64,000 bases of DNA from Pomphorhynchus laevis. Taxonomy: Eukaryota; Acanthocephala; Palaeacanthocephala; Echinorhynchida; Pomphorhynchidae. Position numbers and translations under genes: made by a program. Below the pieces are notes generated by a model. The model searched no databases. It was given only the letters and a program-made list of their open reading frames with translations, and was not told the origin of the DNA. Each line of letters opens with the position of its first letter. The first letter of the stretch is position 1. The DNA is taken from contig WNNJ02002381.1 of the NCBI GenBank assembly GCA_012934845.2, forward strand, positions 248,001-312,000. Reading direction: 5' to 3'. Below, piece after piece: positions 45,401-57,662 of this stretch.

Positions 45401-48400
45401 ATTTGTGATTAAAAAATCAAAAATTTGATTTTTTATGCAACAGATAAATCATCGTCAATATTCACGATTCCGCAATAATTGAGAAGGATAACCAAATAGA
45501 GCAATATTACGCAGTTATATACCAAATTATGTCAAATTGTATTGTTTAGATTATAATTTTGAAGCTCTTAAAATACAACTTCATATTAAATTTCATATTT
45601 CATCTTAAAAATGAAAATACAGTATATTTTTGGGACATATACATCTTTAGCTGATACAAAACTTAATAATCATCGCGATTTGCTATTCGAAATAATTGGA
45701 TAATATGTCTGCGAGATAGCGGCATTCATTATCTGTCAAATGTATACATTTGACTCACCTGTAACAATCAATTCTCGGGGACGTCTTTACGACGGTCTAC
45801 TGGCTATAGACAAAAGTTTAGTCAACTGGTCACTTGAGTTTATCATCGAAAATTCTAATGTTGAACATGAGGTTATACAGGAAGGCCTCTTCTGTTTATT
45901 GTACAATGGACATAACTGTAAAGACATAGTATTCACTAACATAAGTATAAACAAGCTTGCGTTGTCTATTGTTCAATCAACAATTTATAAAATTGTTGAT
46001 TGACGAGTCCATGAATAAACATGGATTATTCAATCCTCATTCTTATTTTTATTCTCTATGAAGTTTAACAAATTTATAATCATTTAAAATCGTTTTTTCT
46101 ACTTTTTATTCTTTTATAAATTAACAGAATTAATACATTTTTAAATATTATACACTTTTGAAATTATACACTATTAAAAGGCATATACAGTATTGTGTAT
46201 TCTGACTCGATAATATTATATATTGAATACAATTATTTTCTCCGCTCATCAATATTTCGATCTCAAAGTGTGGATTCTTTAAATATTTGCAATAAAGGAT
46301 ATGCGAAATTACACCTCATGAATGACGGCATAATTTACATCTGCGATGATCTGATTTATCATGACATTATATTTTTATAGAACAATTATAATTATAGCCT
46401 ACTAATAATAAAAGTCAATTTTTTAACTTTCATGACTTTCAGTTTAAATTTTAGAAATAAAATTAATTTTTTAATTAATATGTCTGATTGATATTGAATT
46501 TATCTGTTAATAGATTCTTTTTTAAATCCGCATTTGAAATTTAGTGAAGCAAATGATAATAAAAAATTTGCTGATAATATGATAAAGTGGACATTTCAGA
46601 AAGCTGGTCGCCTGCGTATTGCATCTATGCATCACCACTTAGTGAACGAAACCGATCAGCCTTCATCGTACACTATACGTCAACATTTAGTAAGTTTTTT
46701 GGAGAAAATTGTTGCAAAATCCTTAAGTTACGATATTTTTTGATTTAGTACTATTTCTACTATTGAAATAGTTGTCTAATTATAGTTTATGTATAAATTA
46801 CAAGCATTTATTGCTTTATTATACAAATTCAAATTTTTAATTTCCATTTAGTATTTTGAAATAAAAATCGAGGAATATGTTAATAATAAATGGCAAGCTT
46901 TCTGTGTAGACGGTATGCAACTTGAATTTATTCGCATAGATCCGTTTGTTCGACAAAATTTACAGTGCAACGGTAGCCTTAAAATATGTGTACATTACGT
47001 TATTTGACAATTTAGACGGGGTTCATAGCGTTGAATTTCAAATTCCAGATGTCCATGGTGTCTACAAATTTCATATCGATTATGTAAAACCTGGTTACAG
47101 TAGGATTTCTATTTCATCTCTGGTAATGATGACTGTTCGATAAGTGATTTTATCATTTCACTTTTTGTTTGCGATAAAAAAGAATATTCCATTTGTCACA
47201 TTTTGGTAAAAATTATAAAGTGGGCATTCGTAAAAATTAACGTATGTAGTTTAAATAAACTACTCATAGCAGTTATTTAAACTATACATTAAAAGGCCAT
47301 TTAATATTTTTGCTTCAAAAATATACACGAAATATAAATGTTTTTTCTATCTAGTAATATGGTTATAGCTTTCTAATTCAATGCATTCTTTGAAAACAAA
47401 TCATAATATTATATAATATTATATATTTTTATAATATGATCATATTATAATCAATATAATATGAGTTATAAAATACTATGTTATAATATCGAACAATATT
47501 GCATTCGGGTCAAATTAAAAACTCTTGAATTTAAAACTCTTGAATTAAAACTCTTGAATTTTATTTAATTATTTAGGCAGTTCGTGAAACCTTCCAATTT
47601 TTTTAAAATGTCTTGATTAAAATAATACTTATAATGAAAGAACTGCACGAACAGCCGAAATATTTAAATAAAATTCAAGAGTTTTAATTCTCGGGGTTGC
47701 TTCGCCGAAAAACATTATATAATAACAATATTAAATAATAATTTTAAAATTAAATGTTTTTTTGCCATTTGCGCAGTATCGAGCTTTTTTCTTAAACTCG
47801 TTTTAATAAGCGTCAAGTGATTGATTACATTTAATTTCATAAACTTTTCCTATGCATATAACGTGCAATGTATTCAATTTTTAAGATTACAATGCTAAAC
47901 TCCTTTATTTAACTCATGACATTTAACGTCACATTTATCTGACGCTATTCAATCATTCGGTTATCAATATTCTCTTGTTAGAACATATGCTTTGCAATTA
48001 TACCGGTTTACTAATCCAGTAATGAATTCGTTAATTAATTTTTACTCGAAATTTTTGCTCATTTATATTTCACTTCAGCTTAGTTACTAAGAAACCTGTC
48101 CTTTTTTGAGTTCAATTTAAATAATGTTATGTAGTTTGTCTTGGCTTGTCAAATACTACTTTTATGGCATAAAGCATTTGTTGCTCACTTATCCATATCT
48201 AACGTTTTCAATGTCAATGAAGTTCATATCCTTCGCAGACATATTGAAAATTAGAAATATAGCAAACAACGTGAATGTCTAATTTGAACCTCTACAACGA
48301 CGGTTCGCAATACTTAAAATGTCTACTCGTAAAACAAATCATGTTTTAAATCAACTGTTTCTGTAGTCGATTTCCCTCAATAGTAGTTTCAGTATATAGT

Positions 48401-49095
48401 TTAGATACATTGCGTCTTTACCATTTGATCTCTAACACATTATTAGTCCTCATTTACTATTGTAAAAAAGTATGGTTTAAAATTTAATGCTTAAATTTAA
48501 AAATTTTAAAATTTTAAAATTTTAAAATTTTAAAATTTTAAAATTTTATTCTTGGAAATTTTTAAGGCTTCTGTAAATCTTAAAAATTCGATTATTACAT
48601 TTTCCTCCCTAGACTTCTGTGAATCTTTTAGAAAAGTTCATAATATTTTAGTTGTAAACTGTTGGTTTATATTTCACCGTGGGTCCTTGAATAGAAAGTA
48701 CTTGATTAATTAATAATTAATTAATCCTTATTAATTAATAATTAATAAGGATTAATTAATAATTATTAATTAAGATTTAATTAAATTTAAATCCTATAAC
48801 GAATTCTCGTGAGCGAATGAGACAAAAGTGTGAAAAAATATATAGAGTGAATAAATTACACATTTGTGTTTAAATTTAAAAGATCTTGAATTTCTTTTTT
48901 GATCTATACATTTAGCCTCTATATTGTATAATTTAGATTCCAGTAAAACCATTGAGGCATGATGAGTACGAACGATTTATTCCGTCAGCCTTGCCTTATT
49001 ACATTACATGTTTGGGAATGGCTATCGCTCCGTTTATTCTATCCGTAGCGTTATTGTACCATAAAGATCCGGCAATAAAACTAAAGCAAAACTAG
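39411..49095 (+). CDS. DDOST: Oligosaccharyltransferase 48-kDa subunit (DDOST/OST48), 11 exons, 395 aa
   Basis: Exons: 39411-39543, 40703-40813, 40860-40946, 42538-42611, 42668-42753, 43705-43768, 43814-43914, 46545-46689, 46852-46972, 47016-47122, 48937-49095. All introns are GT-AG, mostly ending TTTAG, and phases agree throughout. Signal peptide MAILCFLLLSIVVNSLG, then RVLVLLDKESYKATHSSFFK and YVYDHLVIFASATEFGGFLN in the N-terminal domain; AVQAKNSARVTVLGSSDIFS; QLEFIRIDPFVR; FQIPDVHGVYKFHIDY; YERFIPSALPYY before one C-terminal membrane helix and a short Lys-bearing cytosolic tail (KDPAIKLKQN). The family subunit is part of the ER complex that transfers glycan from dolichol-PP to Asn. Shorter than the human protein (456 aa precursor), mainly around exons 4-7. 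The exon 4 donor (GTAATT) is the least certain junction. Confidence 0.9.
41455..41735. repeat. Tandem duplication (~145 bp) in DDOST intron 3
   Basis: Two adjacent copies beginning ACATTCTCAAAAGTGCAAA share CTTGATAAATGTTATCCGTT and the AT-rich remainder, with small differences. They are joined by ATTGAAACCCACAATGTGGG. Confidence 0.9.
42184..42216. repeat. Perfect 13-bp palindrome in DDOST intron 3
   Basis: CATTAGCCAAAGC and GCTTTGGCTAATG around the 7-nt loop GTATAAT. Confidence 0.95.
44077..44870. repeat. 23-bp minisatellite with higher-order pattern, DDOST intron 7
   Basis: Units of CAGATTAGTGTGCTCAATAATCA type. Variants (…GTGCTC…, …GTGCCG…, …AAGGTTCCG…, …GGCTAGTGTTCCG…) recur in a repeating order of about seven units, so blocks rather than single units were duplicated. 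Confidence 0.95.
45740..46003 (+). other. Open frame of 87 codons inside DDOST intron 7, unrecognised
   Basis: Reads TINSRGRLYDGLLAIDKSLV ... EHEVIQEGLFCLLYNGHNCK and ends in a perfect palindrome (45973-46003). Not part of any OST48 domain. The codon mix looks more protein-like than its surroundings, but there is no family match. It may be an eroded element piece. Same strand as the host gene. Confidence 0.2.
47542..47690. repeat. Inverted repeat (45-bp arms) in DDOST intron 10
   Basis: 47542-47586 and 47646-47690 are complementary with about four mismatches and enclose 59 bp. The outer motif AAACTCTTGAATT is also repeated three times just to the left (47518-47560). Foldback or MITE-like. 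Confidence 0.85.
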
Positions 49096-52079
49096 AACGC
49101 CTATTGAAATGTTAAAAAATTAATTAGTTTGAATTTTGTATCCAATAATGGGGTATATCCAGTTTATTCTAATATCGATTTTATTCTAACAGTTTGTTCT
49201 AATATCATAAGGTGCTCTAAATGATTTTTTAAATTCAATTTTTTTACAAGAAAAATAAATTTAATTTAATTTCTTTTGTTATTAAATAAATTCATAGCCT
49301 AGAATTTGTAAATATTTAATTAATAATTAAATGAATTTATGTTAAACAAATATATAGCCTAGCTATATATATTCCTAGCTATATTTTTGAGATAAAAAAC
49401 GTTTGTTTAATTATTAAAATTTTAAGTTTAATAATAAATTTTTATTATAGTATTTTATTGGTTTCTTTGTATAAAGAAACCAATATTTCTTTATTTCTTG
49501 AATAATATAGATATACTTTTTTATAAATTTTTTGTTTAATCTTTATAATCTTTATTTGGTACAATCCCTTATAATTTCTTAACATTTTTAACAATTTTTA
49601 CATTCAGATATCAGCTCTTTCTAACGCACTCATCCCTTGCACTCTAAAACCTCCTTATACTTTTCTGGAATTTAACAAATTCGAGAAAATTATTATTTAA
49701 GAAATTATTATTTTTTCTTTGTTTTTTTCTTTGTTGGTTTAATACAAAGAAACGGCCATGTATTAAACATACAGGGCTGTGATAATTTAATAAAATTTTA
49801 TTTAATTATAATTTAATATAACTTGTCGATATGTAACTCTATTTTGAGTAATAAACGACTTTTTCCAATATTGTATTAACATCTTGTTCTGGTGTGGGGT
49901 CGCGGAGTCAGAACACGCTATTCCAGATATCTTCACAACAGACAAACACAACCCACGCTTTGAAACCTAATTCGATTTTTTCTTATGTTAAATATATATT
50001 ATAATAACTACATTATCAATAAAATAAATAATAGCATATTTACAATTAGAAGAGAGTGAAAACAAATTATTTATTCAAAGTCAAAATTTCGATATTTGGT
50101 TAAAAAAATTATTACAGTTACAAAAATTGATGTTCAAATACATCAATACATTAATACAATCAACTATTTGATTATATTATCTATTTTACCTAAATGATAA
50201 CATTAATCATTTATTATCTATATATACTTTATATATAAATTATTTACCTATAGATTATTTCGGAAGATAATGAAATTCATTATCGTACGGAAATACGCAT
50301 TAAATGTATTTAAATTAATAGTTTTTTTTTGCATTAGAATTAATTTCAACTAAAATTGTAAGTAAATATAATTAATAATTTATTTTATTAAATATTAGTT
50401 TTTCTAACATTTAAATTATTTATAACTTCCAAAATTATCTACAAAAAAAATTTTATATACTTGCAAGGTATTCAATGCTTTCAAAGTATTGAACACTTCC
50501 AGACAACTTGTGGCTTTTAAAATATACGCTATAACAAACACTATTGCTTTATAAAACTTTTAAGGTAGAATAATTATAGAATTTTCAATAATTAGATTAT
50601 TGAAAATAATCTAATTATTGAAGTATAGAGTTATTATATATAAGAATTACTGTGTAGATTATTTACCTATAGATTATTTCCGTACGATAATGAAATTCAT
50701 TTATAAATTTATTGATAATTAATTAACTTTGTAAAAAAGTAATTTGTAAATTATGTTCGAAGAAAACATTAAACGATTTAAAGTTTATTATTAAATAATC
50801 TTAAAGTGCCATATTATTACCTGAATAAAATTTTAAAAATTTAAATAAATTTGTAACAAATTTTATTTGTAAATTAAGTTGAAAATATTAAACGTTTTAA
50901 AGTTTATGCAAGATCACTACCATGGTATGTGCTTAATTAATTAAATAATTAATTAAAATATAATTTCTTAATTAATTTAAGAATTTTAGACGTGCTTGAT
51001 CAACCAAAACTGTGCTGAAAACGAATATATACTAAAATTTGTTGTATTTCGTCTAACATCTTTGTCTATTACAAAGTATATTTTTAACCATTAATTAATG
51101 CAATCAAATTGGTTAGTTGAAACTATTTGACCTCACATAATTAATTTTAAGGAAACTTTATGAAACTTGATACAATTTATTACATGATGATAATAAATCT
51201 ATTTTTATGTCTAGACATGTCTCCCGATGAAATTTATTTTTGTAAATAAATTGAAACTTGTGAATTAGATTTACATTCGCTAAATATTTCCAAAATTAGA
51301 AACACGCAATCATTTAGTGTAACTCATAATAATAAAGTCAGGCTTTCAGTAAAGTGCGAATGGTTCGCAGAGCTGGCAGAATTTTCGAAAATGCATAAAA
51401 AATTACAGTTACAAAAATTGATGTTTAAACCTAATAATAAGGATTTTCTTAATAAACAAAACATGCATCAATAAAAATTATATACACTAACTGAATAAAA
51501 GGTTGTATGTCAGATTATTTTTCTGCAGTCGTCTTATATGATGCCAATAAGGTTTCAGATCTATCCAGTTGACACCAACGTGCAACTTTTCAATTTAACA
51601 ATCCAAGGTTTTCACATACATGAGAGACTAATTGGACGCACGATGGCTGGTAATATCGACATGAGGAGCTTAAGAAATCTTGATCTTTGCTCAGGGGAAC
51701 GTCCTCAAGAAAATAAGACAAGTACCTATATTGTCTAGGTACACCAGAGACACACCTAAAGGACTAATACATCTGTGTCGCAAACTGATAGAAGACAATG
51801 AACATAAGCACCTCCCAAATTCCACTCAAGAATGTTCGGTGAAAACGGCCTCGATTACTAATTATTGTGTTGGATTACTGGTATGGAGAGCGGGCTAACT
51901 AGTTGGACCAGCAGCCGGAAGGTTCTTTTTCCCACTCTCAATCTCAACTTGTGGTCTAACATCCTGCCCAGTTATCTCATTGTTGTAATAGGTGGGAGTG
52001 ATTACATAATCTCCTCTGGCTTCTTTAGTCCATTACCCACAGACACACCTAAAGGAACAATTCATAAATATATATAGAT
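49096..52079. other. AT-rich intergenic region with an unassigned mixed-composition block
   Basis: A perfect palindrome lies at 50584-50622 (16-bp arms). The block 51538-52070 has balanced composition and a short direct repeat (AGACACACCTAAAGGA at about 51749 and 52040). It looks like element debris but has no motif I can name. No host gene seen. Confidence 0.5.
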
Positions 52080-52186
52080 TGTGGTGATTCTTAACTGTTT
52101 TCTATCGTTCTGACACATTTAATTATTTACTCGAATTGTTTGTAGATGTTCGAATAAACCTCTTTGGTATATCTCGATTTACAACA
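52080..52186 (+). repeat. 5' LTR, 107 bp
   Basis: TGTGGTGATTCTTAAC ... CGATTTACAACA. It contains an AATAAA signal (GAATAAACC) and is identical to 55904-56010. The primer-binding region should follow directly (ATTATTCGAACATTG); I cannot name the tRNA. Confidence 0.92.
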
Positions 52187-52207
52187 ATTATTCGAACATT
52201 GTATATC

Positions 52208-55200
52208 ATGGAGAAGTTCCTCAAACCCGAAAGTTTGTCTCTAGAACCGAACAGTAACAACGCGTCTTCTGTTTGGAATCACTGGGTAAGCCGCTTCAAA
52301 GTATTCTTGAACACAATCCCAGACATGAAAGAGGAACACAAGCTACCTATGCTTCACAATACCGTTTCCTGTGATCTATATCGAACGATTGACGATTGTA
52401 CAACCTTAGATGAAGCTCTGGGTCGACTGCAGACTATGTTCGTTAAGGAGCCCAACGTAATTTTCAATAGACACATACTTTCCACATGTCAACAACAAGA
52501 ACATCAGACGATTGACCAGTTCCATCTTCACCTATTGGAACTAGGAAAACGATGTGATTTCAAGGCAGTTTCGGCGATGGAACACCACGATATGTATGTG
52601 CGAGATTCATTCATTCGCGGTATCCGATCGCAATCGAGCCGTCAACGATTACTAGAGTATACAACGTTATCTCTGGATGAAGCATTCAAATTGGCTCGTT
52701 CACTTGAGCAAGCTGAGATACAAGCGAACACTTACACTACATCTACGTCTGAGCAGTTTATACAGATGGCGGCGCTGCCCCAACCCGCAGAAACAAGTTC
52801 CATTCTATTTGACAACGATCATAACCAATTAACCGAAATACAACTATCAACAGTGAAGAAACGATGCTTCTTCTGTGGTGGAATGGTACATCCTAGATTA
52901 CGTTGTCCGGCCAAAGATGCCACTTGCAATAAATGCAGAAAAACGGGACATTTCGCACGTGTTTGTCGTTCTGGGCAGTCACAACCAGTAAAATTTTCTG
53001 TGAATACTGCTGCATTGGCGAGCGTGTCATCACCTTTCTATCAAGAGTTAGCTCCGTCCACTATCAAAGTTACGATTAACGAGCATTCCTTACAGGCCTT
53101 AATGGATACTGGTAGCAGCGGCAACTTCATCTCGTCCAATGCCGCACGACGCTGTGGACTGACGATTATTCGTTGCAACGAAACGGTCAGTATGGCTACT
53201 ACGAAATGCACGAAAAGACTGAACCGACAGGCATTTGTGACGATTAAGTGCAATGGGCAAGATTTCGTCGGTGTACGTTTGATCCTATTAGATGACTTGT
53301 ATACAGACGTCATTCTGGGTATTCCGTTTTTGAAACGATTGTCCTCTTTCCGGCTTAACTTCGGCGGCAGCGGTAACGAGCTGATTTTACAGACGGTTGT
53401 GAATCTTATGAACATCGAACCGGCACGAGTGATAGGCGAACTAAGCGCAGACTGCATCCCGATTCAAACAAAAAGCAGAAGGAGAACGCCTGATCAATAT
53501 CGATTCATTCAGCATGAGGTAGCGAGGCTATTTCAAGACGGTGTCATTGAAAAAAGTTCTTCTCCTTGGAGATCACAGGTGCTAATTGTTACTAACAAGA
53601 ATGGAAAACGGCGTATGGTAGTCGATTATGCGGCTACGATCAACCGATTCTCACGCTCTGACGCTTATCCTTTACCGAGAATCGATGACTTTATAGATAA
53701 GATATCCAAGTGTACGTGGTTCAGTGTATTCGATCTTAAAAATGCATATAATCAAATTCCATTGGTAGAAAGCGATCGCAAATACACAGCTTTTGAGGCG
53801 GCTGGGGGCCTATACCAGTATCGGTGCATGCCTTTCGGTTTAAAGAACGGTGTTGCGGCTTTTCAACGTATTATGGATTCTATTATAAACGCAGAAAATC
53901 TTTTGGGTGTTTATGCGTATTTGGATGACGTGATCGTTACCGGTGTAGACAGGGTAGCACACGACACTAATTTAGCACGATTTTTGAGGATCGCGAAAAA
54001 GTACAATCTGGATATTAACAAGGACAAATCTGTCGTCGCTAGTCCTGTTATCAGTATTTTGGGATATTCAATCACAGAGGGCTCAGTCAAGCCCGATCCA
54101 AGTAGATTGCAGCCACTACTTCGAATGGATGCTCCTCGTACACTGAAAGATAAACAACGTATTCTTGGTATGTTAACTTATTATTCCGGATGGATTTCAA
54201 GATTCTCAGACAAAATTAGATCGTTTGCTTGCTGTGACACTTTCCCAATGGACGAGGATGCATTACGTTCTTTTAACATCGTTCGACTCGAACTTAGTCA
54301 GGCGTGTAAGGCTGGTATTTGTGAGGATCTTCCTTTCATTCTGGAAACCGATGCCTCAGGAGTTGCTATTTCAGGGGTGCTGTCACAGGAGGAGCGACCT
54401 GTGGCATTTTTCTCAAGAGTTCTAACAAAGGCAGAGAAGTTGCAGCCGGCTGTTGAATTAGAGGCATTGGCCATCATCGAAGCAACTCGACATTGGCGAC
54501 ATTACTTAGTGGGAAGAAAATTGACGATTGTCTGCGATCAGAGGTCGCTATCATTCATGTTCAAGCCTTCCACGAAGAGCTCGATAAAAAACGATAAAAT
54601 TGCCCGGTGGAGACTCGAGCTTTCCGAATTGGAGTATGAAATTCGTTATCGTCCCGGCAAGAATAATGTTCCGGCCGACACACTCTCTCGAGTTCAATGT
54701 ACTGCTGTTTCGTTCACTGGACAAAATCTAAAGGAGTTACACAGACGACTTTGCCATCCGGGCATTACGAGACTCTGGGCTTATATCAGATCAAAAAATA
54801 TACCTGCCAGCCTCGACGAAGTGAGGGACGTCGTGAAGAAGTGCGAAACTTGTGCTCGCGTCAAGCCGCGATATTTTAAAGGGACCCAAGGTGAAGTTGT
54901 GCGTGCTAGTCGACCGTTCGAACGTCTTGCTATTGATTTTAAAGGACCAATGTCGAATTCTACAGGAAACCGATATCTCTTGACTGTAGTTGACGAATTC
55001 TCTCGTTTCCCATGGGCTTTTCCGTGTTCGGATATGTCGTCAAAGACGGTAATATACTGCCTACGTCAACTTTTCTGTATCTTTGGAACTCCGGTGGCTA
55101 TACACTCCGACAGAGGCGCAGCATTTATCTCAACAGAGACACGAGAGTTTCTTCGTGATGCAGGTGTACATGTTACTCATACTGCAACGTATAACCCGAG

Positions 55201-55918
55201 AGGAAACGGACAGTGTGAACGGATGAATGGCATCATATGGAAGGCTATTGAATTGGCTTTAGTCGATGAAGGTGAATTGAGCGACAAGTGGGAGCAGTAT
55301 CTTTCAACGGCGTTGAACGCTATTCGCACACTTTTAAGTACAGCGACTGGCCAGTCTCCACACGAACGCTTATTTTCATACGGTCGAAATAGCTGTTACG
55401 GTAAATCCCTTCCCAGTTGGTTATGCGAGCCCGGTCCAATCTTGGTGCGTAACTTTCTACAGAAAAGCAAGTTCGATCCTAAAGTGTTGGAAGTCCAACT
55501 CGTCGAAGCAAATCGCCATTCCGCATTGATTAAATATCCAAATGGACGCACTACGATGGTCTCGCCTCGCGACCTCGCCCCGATATCACGACCAGCAACG
55601 TTTGATATCACGTTTCAGGCTAAGGACACCCAAAGTGAAGGTACCGAGGAAACACTTCCGGTAAATCACACACAACCAGGATTAATCGACGCCGATGATG
55701 TTCAGACTACTGGCAGTAGATCATTCACGGTTGACGATAGCATATCGTTTACGGTTCCTACCGATGACGTGGTGTCGATAACGAACGAACATCCTCGTAC
55801 AACAGAGGCACCAGATGTCGATACCCTTCGGTCAGATTCAGACAGACCTCGAAGAAAGTTAAGGAAACCGAAACGGTTCGACGATTTTATTAAGTGGGAG
55901 GATTGTGGTGATTCTTAA
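52208..55918 (+). CDS. Mag-like Gag-Pol polyprotein, 1236 aa
   Basis: The start is taken at MEKFLKPESL (52208), because the upstream part of the open frame lies in the LTR and leader. Order: Gag capsid-like region (residues 1-210), two knuckles CFFCGGMVHPRLRC and CNKCRKTGHFARVC (about 220-255), aspartic protease LMDTGSSGNFIS (about 297), RT with VVDYAATINRFS, FDLKNAYNQIPL and YLDDVIV (about 570), RNase H LETDASGVAISG (about 711), and integrase with HRRLCHPG ... CETCARVKP zinc site, AIDFKGPM, HSDRGAAFIS and GNGQCERMNG (about 845-1010). The frame ends a few codons into the 3' LTR. Fossil entry: it looks whole. Confidence 0.92.
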   Translation: MEKFLKPESLSLEPNSNNASSVWNHWVSRFKVFLNTIPDMKEEHKLPMLHNTVSCDLYRTIDDCTTLDEALGRLQTMFVKEPNVIFNRHILSTCQQQEHQTIDQFHLHLLELGKRCDFKAVSAMEHHDMYVRDSFIRGIRSQSSRQRLLEYTTLSLDEAFKLARSLEQAEIQANTYTTSTSEQFIQMAALPQPAETSSILFDNDHNQLTEIQLSTVKKRCFFCGGMVHPRLRCPAKDATCNKCRKTGHFARVCRSGQSQPVKFSVNTAALASVSSPFYQELAPSTIKVTINEHSLQALMDTGSSGNFISSNAARRCGLTIIRCNETVSMATTKCTKRLNRQAFVTIKCNGQDFVGVRLILLDDLYTDVILGIPFLKRLSSFRLNFGGSGNELILQTVVNLMNIEPARVIGELSADCIPIQTKSRRRTPDQYRFIQHEVARLFQDGVIEKSSSPWRSQVLIVTNKNGKRRMVVDYAATINRFSRSDAYPLPRIDDFIDKISKCTWFSVFDLKNAYNQIPLVESDRKYTAFEAAGGLYQYRCMPFGLKNGVAAFQRIMDSIINAENLLGVYAYLDDVIVTGVDRVAHDTNLARFLRIAKKYNLDINKDKSVVASPVISILGYSITEGSVKPDPSRLQPLLRMDAPRTLKDKQRILGMLTYYSGWISRFSDKIRSFACCDTFPMDEDALRSFNIVRLELSQACKAGICEDLPFILETDASGVAISGVLSQEERPVAFFSRVLTKAEKLQPAVELEALAIIEATRHWRHYLVGRKLTIVCDQRSLSFMFKPSTKSSIKNDKIARWRLELSELEYEIRYRPGKNNVPADTLSRVQCTAVSFTGQNLKELHRRLCHPGITRLWAYIRSKNIPASLDEVRDVVKKCETCARVKPRYFKGTQGEVVRASRPFERLAIDFKGPMSNSTGNRYLLTVVDEFSRFPWAFPCSDMSSKTVIYCLRQLFCIFGTPVAIHSDRGAAFISTETREFLRDAGVHVTHTATYNPRGNGQCERMNGIIWKAIELALVDEGELSDKWEQYLSTALNAIRTLLSTATGQSPHERLFSYGRNSCYGKSLPSWLCEPGPILVRNFLQKSKFDPKVLEVQLVEANRHSALIKYPNGRTTMVSPRDLAPISRPATFDITFQAKDTQSEGTEETLPVNHTQPGLIDADDVQTTGSRSFTVDDSISFTVPTDDVVSITNEHPRTTEAPDVDTLRSDSDRPRRKLRKPKRFDDFIKWEDCGDS

Positions 55919-56010
55919 CTGTTTTCTATCGTTCTGACACATTTAATTATTTACTCGAATTGTTTGTAGATGTTCGAATAAACCTCTTTGGTATATCTCG
56001 ATTTACAACA
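55904..56010 (+). repeat. 3' LTR, 107 bp
   Basis: Identical to 52080-52186. The Gag-Pol stop codon lies inside it. Confidence 0.92.
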
Positions 56011-56946
56011 ATTTTTGTTTTTGTTTCAAATTTTATTATATATAAAAAAACGAGAACATTTAGATTTATTTTCTTGGAAATTAGTTAAGGCAGAAACTTA
56101 TTTCTCAAAGAATTAGTTTTTTTTCTGAAAGTTGGTCAAAATCAGAAGATAATCATAGAAATCCGGATTTAAAATGTTATTTCTCCGCTTTAGTAAATTA
56201 ATTTTTATTAAATAAGTAACAAATTGTTTTTACACGACTATTAAAATAAATTTATTTTCCAATAATGTTTCAATAAACATTATTAATTATAATTAACAAT
56301 TATAATATAGAGATCAATACGATTAATTACATTCTTTCGTACATCTACGCTTACAATAATAGTTTCTGCTATTTTAAGAAATTAATGAAAATGCCAACAG
56401 CAGAATTTAGCGTGGCAATAAAATTTAGCGAGTTAATAAAATTAAAAAAAATTAAATTTAAATAGTTTTGATAAGATATTAACGGTATCTTAACATATAA
56501 ATAATTGTCCTAATTAAATAATTAATTATGTAATTAATTAAATAATTAAATAAGATATTGATATAAAAGTATATAAGATTGTGAAATAAAAAATTATTTT
56601 ATTAAATTATTTTATTATTTAGTTTCAAATTATTGTAAGTTAGAATATTAATCTATGACAGAACAAAATAGTTTTCTTATAAATAAAGTAAATAACATAT
56701 AACTAGATCGTAAATTTGATCACAGATCTTAGAATCAAACATAAAATTACTGATTTTATTTAAAATTAAAATATATAGTTTCTTTATAATTCTAGAAATG
56801 TACAGGGCTCTTCAGATATTACTTTTTTACAAATTGCTCGAAATAGTGATGAGGACTACCGACATCTTATTATCATGTTATGTAATTAATTAAATAAATA
56901 CAAAAGATATTAATATAAAAGTATATAACATTTTAAAATAAAAAAT
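56011..56946. other. AT-rich spacer
   Basis: No ORF, repeat or motif I can support. Confidence 0.5.
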
Positions 56947-57594
56947 ATGTGCTAAGTACACAACGGTTCAGGATTTCCTGCGAAATATGCAATTAATAGA
57001 AAATTGTGTTGCTTAGTAGACTGGATTTCCATTGACGACATTCAGGCACTATGCTATTCCAGACGACCACTTTCGCATCGATATGACATAATTTCAACAA
57101 ATTATGTCACAAATTGTCAACTACTTCGTTTAATTCGTTTTGAATAGCATATGTTCTGTGCCTCAAAATTTCGAGAGACGCTTATCTCTAAAAGCGACCA
57201 ATTCGGTACCGACCAATTGAATCGATCACCAAGAAGTTGTCAGCATTCGTACTGGGAGAACTAAAAATGAATATTCCTAGACCATCAATCTTGAGATGTG
57301 ATATTAGTGTTGTAAACTATTATTTATTATATAATAAGTATACTTATTATATTAAGATAGAAATTAAAAAATAAGTTATAATTATAATTTGTAACATAAA
57401 TATATAGTGGATGTTATATATAATATCATATACCATTATGATATCCAGAAACTGTATTGTATAACGGTATTATGACTGTATTGTATAACTGTATTATATA
57501 TATAATGGTTGTATTTGAAATAGACAACGAAATACAACCATAATATATATTGGAATTTTCTATGGATCTAGGCCAACTACTTCTACCTAACATC

Positions 57595-57662
<68 letters not shown>

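Larger units (their letters stand above)
52080..56010 (+). mobile_element. Mag-clade Ty3/gypsy LTR retrotransposon, looks whole
   Basis: 3.93 kb, TG...CA ends, two 107-bp LTRs identical by eye, one long Gag-Pol frame, and a purine-rich tract (AAGTGGGAGGA) just before the 3' LTR. GC content is clearly above that of the flanks. LTR identity implies a recent insertion. I see no clear target-site duplication. No envelope gene. Family assignment rests on the short LTRs, the single fused frame and two Gag Cys knuckles. Confidence 0.93.

Noticed and set aside
46195-46380. 61-codon ORF in DDOST intron 7
   Set aside because: AT-driven composition with no motif. Exon 8 is fixed at 46545 by phase and homology.
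51538-51900. Two overlapping ORFs before the LTR element
   Set aside because: Balanced composition but no recognisable domain; they may be element debris, so they are listed only as part of the spacer.
53041-53457. 138-codon antisense ORF inside the LTR element
   Set aside because: Shadow of the protease and RT region.
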